A DNA stretch of 64,000 bases, taken from NCBI RefSeq assembly GCF_900323885.1, contig NZ_OOHJ01000018.1, positions 4,467,495 through 4,531,494 on the forward strand, given 5' to 3'. This stretch comes from [Actinomadura] parvosata subsp. kistnae. Lineage in GTDB: Bacteria; Actinomycetota; Actinomycetes; Streptosporangiales; Streptosporangiaceae. This document shows positions 61,198-64,000 of the stretch, piece by piece. Below the pieces are notes generated by a model, which saw only the letters and a list, made by a program, of their open reading frames with translations, ran no database searches and had not been told where the DNA came from. Both the position numbers and the translations under genes were made by a program. Numbering within the stretch: the stretch's first letter is position 1; the number at the start of each line of letters is the position of its first letter.

Positions 61198-62909
61198 TCT
61201 TTGAGGTCTGGGCACCGAAGGCCACGTCGGTCGAAGTGGACGTCCTGGGCGGGCGCCGGGCGATGTCGCCCCGGGAAGGGGGCTGGTGGTCGGCAGAGGT
61301 GGAGGGTGCCGAGCACGGCACCCGGTACGGCTTCGTGGTGGACGGCGACGGCCCGTACCCCGACCCCCGCACCCGCCGGCAGCCGGAGGGGATCTTCGGG
61401 CAGAGCGCGGTGTACGACCATGCCCGCTTCACCTGGTCCGACCACGACTGGAAGGGCCGCGACCTGCGCGGAGCGGTGATCTACGAGCTGCACATCGGGA
61501 CGTTCACGCCGGAGGGCACGTTCGCGGCGGCCATCGAGAAGCTGCCGCACCTGGTGGAGCTCTGCGTCGACTTCGTGGAGATCATGCCGGTCGCGCCGGT
61601 GCCGGGCGGGCGCAACTGGGGTTACGACGGCGTGGACCTGTACGCGGTGAACGAGACGTACGGAGGGCCCGACGGGCTCAAGTCGCTCGTGGACGCCTGC
61701 CACCGGGCCGGGATCGGGGTCATCCTGGACGTGGTCTACAACCACCTCGGCCCGTCGGGGAACTTCCTGCGGCCCTTCGGCCCGTACTTCTCCGGCTTTG
61801 ACGGCAGCTACTGGGGCGAAGCGGTCAACCTGGACGGGCCGGACTCCGACGAGGTGCGGCGCTACTTCATCGGCAACGCCCTGCAATGGCTGCGCGACTA
61901 CCACATCGACGGCCTGCGCCTCGACGCCGTGCACGCGCTGCACGACAAGCGCGCCAAGCACTTGCTGGCCGAGCTGTCGGAGGAAGTGGACGCGCTGGCC
62001 TGCTCCGTCGGCCGCCCGCTGTCGCTGATCGCCGAGTCCGACCTCAACGACCCGCGCATGGTGCGTCCGCTCGACGCCGGCGGGCTCGGCATGACCGCGC
62101 AGTGGGACGACGACGTGCACCACGCCCTGCACTGCGCCGTCAGCGGCGAGAGCCACGGCTACTACCAGGACTTCGCCCACCTCCCCGCCCTTGCCAAGGT
62201 GCTCACGCACGGGGTCGTGCACGACGGCACCCGTTCCAGCTTCCGGGCCCGCACGCACGGCAGCTCGTACGCGGGCGTGCCCGGATACCGGCTCGTGGCC
62301 TGCCTGCAGAACCACGACCAGATCGGCAACCGGCCCGCCGGCGACCGGCTCCCCATGCCGGCGCTCAAACTCGGCGCCGGACTGCTCCTGACCTCGCCGT
62401 TCACCCCCATGCTGTTCATGGGCGAGGAGTGGGGGGCGCGTACGCCGTTCCTGTTCTTCTCCGATCATGTCGAGCCCGAGCTGCGCGACAGCGAAGGGGT
62501 GCGGAGGGAGCGGGAGTTCGACGGGTTCGGGTACGTGTGGGAGGCGCCGAATCCGTCGGACGAGGAGACGTTCCTCAAGTCGAAGCTCGACTGGGGCGAG
62601 GTGAAGGAGGAGGCGCACTGGTCGCTGCTGTGCTGGTACCGCGACCTGATCGCCCTGCGCAAGGCCCTGCCCGAGCTGTCGGACCCGCGGCTGGACCGGG
62701 TGCGGGTGGAGATGGATCCACTGGAGAAGTGGCTGCTGGTGTGGCGGGGGGAGTTGGCGGTGGCGGTCAACTTCTCCCAGGAGTCGGTGACGGTGCCGGT
62801 GTCGCCCGGCACGGTGCTGCTGGCCTCGGACGAGCCCGTGGCGACGGACGAGGAGGGGCTGCGGCTCCCCGCCCAATCCATGGTCATCTGCCGTCCCCCG
62901 TCTCCATGA
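61194..62909 (+). CDS. treZ: Malto-oligosyltrehalose trehalohydrolase TreZ
   Basis: 571 residues, GH13_10. N-terminal CBM48-like domain (FEVWAPKATSVEVDVLGG), then YELHIGTFTPEGTFAAAIEKLPHLVELCVDFVEIMPV, nucleophile Asp244 in DGLRLDAVHAL, acid/base Glu281 in LIAESDLND, and CLQNHDQIGNRPAGDRL. It releases trehalose from the TreY product. ATG 61194 has GGAGAG just upstream and overlaps the restored treY end. An in-frame GTG at 61122 would begin inside treY and is rejected. Confidence 0.95.
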   Translation: MIFEVWAPKATSVEVDVLGGRRAMSPREGGWWSAEVEGAEHGTRYGFVVDGDGPYPDPRTRRQPEGIFGQSAVYDHARFTWSDHDWKGRDLRGAVIYELHIGTFTPEGTFAAAIEKLPHLVELCVDFVEIMPVAPVPGGRNWGYDGVDLYAVNETYGGPDGLKSLVDACHRAGIGVILDVVYNHLGPSGNFLRPFGPYFSGFDGSYWGEAVNLDGPDSDEVRRYFIGNALQWLRDYHIDGLRLDAVHALHDKRAKHLLAELSEEVDALACSVGRPLSLIAESDLNDPRMVRPLDAGGLGMTAQWDDDVHHALHCAVSGESHGYYQDFAHLPALAKVLTHGVVHDGTRSSFRARTHGSSYAGVPGYRLVACLQNHDQIGNRPAGDRLPMPALKLGAGLLLTSPFTPMLFMGEEWGARTPFLFFSDHVEPELRDSEGVRREREFDGFGYVWEAPNPSDEETFLKSKLDWGEVKEEAHWSLLCWYRDLIALRKALPELSDPRLDRVRVEMDPLEKWLLVWRGELAVAVNFSQESVTVPVSPGTVLLASDEPVATDEEGLRLPAQSMVICRPPSP

Positions 62910-62959
62910 GGTCCATGGCGATCTGTCGCGCGCCATCCGCGTGAAGTAGTCGCTTCCGG

Positions 62960-63345
62960 CCACAGTGAGGCGGCCGATGCCGGGCCACGGTGGGCTGGCT
63001 GGTTCCGGCTGATGAGATGGTCGGCCCCGGCGACGGTGGGGCGTGCCCTTCCCGCCACGGTGAGGGTGCCGTTTCCGCCACGGTGGGGCGTGCCCTCTCC
63101 GCCACGGTGAGGGTGCCGTTTCCCGCCACGGTGGGGCGTGGCGTCGCCACCGCGACGGGTCGTAGAGGTTGCCACCGCGACGGGACGGGGCATGCCGGGA
63201 GTCGCCGCGACGGGGCGTGGCGGTCGCCACCGCGAGGGGACATGGCCGGAGTCGCCGCGACAGGCCGTGGCGGTCGCCACCGCGACGGGGTATGCCCGGA
63301 GTCGCCGCGACGGGGCGGGCGGGGAGTCGCCGCGGTTGGGGGTGG
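62960..63345. repeat. Two tandem-repeat families downstream of treZ
   Basis: The 602-bp space 62910-63511 between convergent genes has no convincing CDS. About 63030-63135 alternates GCCACGGTGGGGCGTGCC and GCCACGGTGAGGGTGCCG in units near 23-24 bp. About 63200-63345 has units of 49-50 bp beginning GAGTCGCCGCGAC and containing GGCGGTCGCCACCGCGA, itself partly self-complementary. They differ from the element at 2.5 and 24.7 kb. The remainder to 63511 is GC-rich without a clear signal. Confidence 0.8.
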
Positions 63346-63511
63346 GGGTGTGCCTTGCATGTGGGCGGGTGAGGGTGGCTCGGGGCGTCCATGGGAGGCG
63401 GGGCCCTGCTTGCGGTGTGGTGCTGCGGTGGGTGTGGTCGGCATGCGCGGTGGTTCCCGTTCGGTTGGGGGTGAGGGGTGGGGTGGGCCGTCGGTGCGGG
63501 GACGGCCCGGG

Positions 63512-64000
63512 TCATGCCGCCAGGACGCGGGCCGGATCCGGGGAGTGGAAGTCGATAGAGGTCAGGGTGGCGTGCTGGGAGACCTGCGTGGCGCAGAGCC
63601 AGTCGTTCAGGGAACCCGTGAAGCCTGAAGGTGGGCCGACCTTGAGGCAGGTGATCTGGCCGGTGCCGGGGGCCGGGCCCACCTTGAGGCGGCGGATGCT
63701 GCCGGTGCGACCCAGCTCGCCGGCGTCGGCGTCGTACGGGGTGAGGCGGACGCCGAAGGGGAGGCCGCCGTCGGGCTGGTCGGCGGGCTGGATGTGGAGG
63801 AAGTCGTCGATCTTGTGGGTGGTCGCCTCCGGGTGCCGGGCCAGGTAGGAGAGGTGGTCGGTCAGCAGGCGGCCGGCGACCGTGCGCAGGAGGTTGGTGG
63901 CGCACAGGTTGTGGGCGCAGGCGGCGCCGTCGAGGGTGATCTCGGGCAGGGCGAAGCGGCGCAGGCCCCGGGACGTGACCCGCAGGCAGTCGCACGCGCC
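63512..64000 (-). CDS. Hypothetical protein, partial (N-terminus outside window)
   Basis: The reverse strand is open from the window edge to TGA at 63514-63512, about 162 residues. Visible sequence includes ACDCLRVTSRGLRRFALPEI, CAHNLCATNLLRTVAGRLLTDHLSYLARHPEATTHKIDDFLHIQP, PYDADAGELGRTGSIRRLKVGPAPGTGQITCLKVGPPSGFTG and a C-terminal SLNDWLCATQVSQHATLTSIDFHSPDPARVLAA. Strong G/C third-position bias supports coding. Many cysteines and RRLKVGP/CLKVGP echo strands, but I recognise no family. Confidence 0.7.
   Translation of the reverse strand, partial: GACDCLRVTSRGLRRFALPEITLDGAACAHNLCATNLLRTVAGRLLTDHLSYLARHPEATTHKIDDFLHIQPADQPDGGLPFGVRLTPYDADAGELGRTGSIRRLKVGPAPGTGQITCLKVGPPSGFTGSLNDWLCATQVSQHATLTSIDFHSPDPARVLAA

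Noticed and set aside
63200..63345. Regularly spaced repeats that might be a CRISPR array
   Set aside because: Units are directly abutting and degenerate, with no unique spacers of constant length, and no cas genes are present.

Overview
The window is a 64-kb piece of a very GC-rich actinomycete chromosome. Overlapping GTGA/ATGA gene junctions, many GTG starts, F420-type enzymes, glucosyl-3-phosphoglycerate synthase, the GlgX-TreY-TreZ trehalose route and numerous LacI/ROK sugar loci suggest a Streptosporangiaceae-like filamentous actinobacterium such as Nonomuraea; the genus is inferred. No rRNA, tRNA, CRISPR array, insertion sequence or phage gene was seen.

Layout. 0-8 kb: a partial secreted discoidin-domain protein, then a LacI repressor and an alpha-glucoside locus (binding lipoprotein, two permeases, GH13 alpha-glucosidase). 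8-11.6 kb: a CHAT protease/STAND NTPase/TPR protein with a small membrane partner, a conflict-type module. 11.5-14.4 kb: Lnt-like enzyme, CMD-family protein and a small-molecule kinase. 14.4-19.9 kb: a complete cebEFG-bglC-cebR-like beta-glucoside operon with a palindromic operator. 20-24.7 kb: Ser/Thr kinase, HTH-N6-adenine methylase, PP2C phosphatase and a CHAP-domain membrane protein. 25.6-33.2 kb: glucose-dehydrogenase-like enzyme, IcmF, thiol peroxidase, F420-type oxidoreductase, PF04672 methyltransferase and a BtuF-fold protein. 33.2-45.8 kb: a ROK-controlled carbohydrate locus (transporter, two TIM-barrel isomerases, two MDR dehydrogenases, a GH63-type hydrolase, a Gfo/Idh oxidoreductase) beside GpgS and a GT4 glycosyltransferase. 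45.8-51.7 kb: MacB-like ABC exporter with a response regulator and a double-module histidine kinase. 51.7-55.7 kb: universal stress protein, small unknowns, PAP2 phosphatase, prolyl iminopeptidase and MscL. 56-62.9 kb: glgX-treY-treZ. The right edge holds a partial unknown gene.

Much of the window is about taking up and remodelling alpha- and beta-glucosides and making or recycling glucose-based solutes (trehalose, probably glucosylglycerate); MscL and the stress protein fit osmotic adaptation.

The most unusual material is repeat DNA. A GC-rich element of roughly 55-80 bp recurs in two gene-free stretches more than 21 kb apart (2.5-3.1 kb and 24.7-25.6 kb), at the second site in both orientations. 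In-frame minisatellites lie in or at the ends of tpx, treY, the FtsX permease and the PAP2 phosphatase. treY carries a low-complexity insert of about 950 bp inside its C-terminal domain. Three apparent frameshifts (two in treY, one in the histidine kinase) could each be repaired by adding one base to a G or C run, so sequencing error must be excluded before these genes are called broken.
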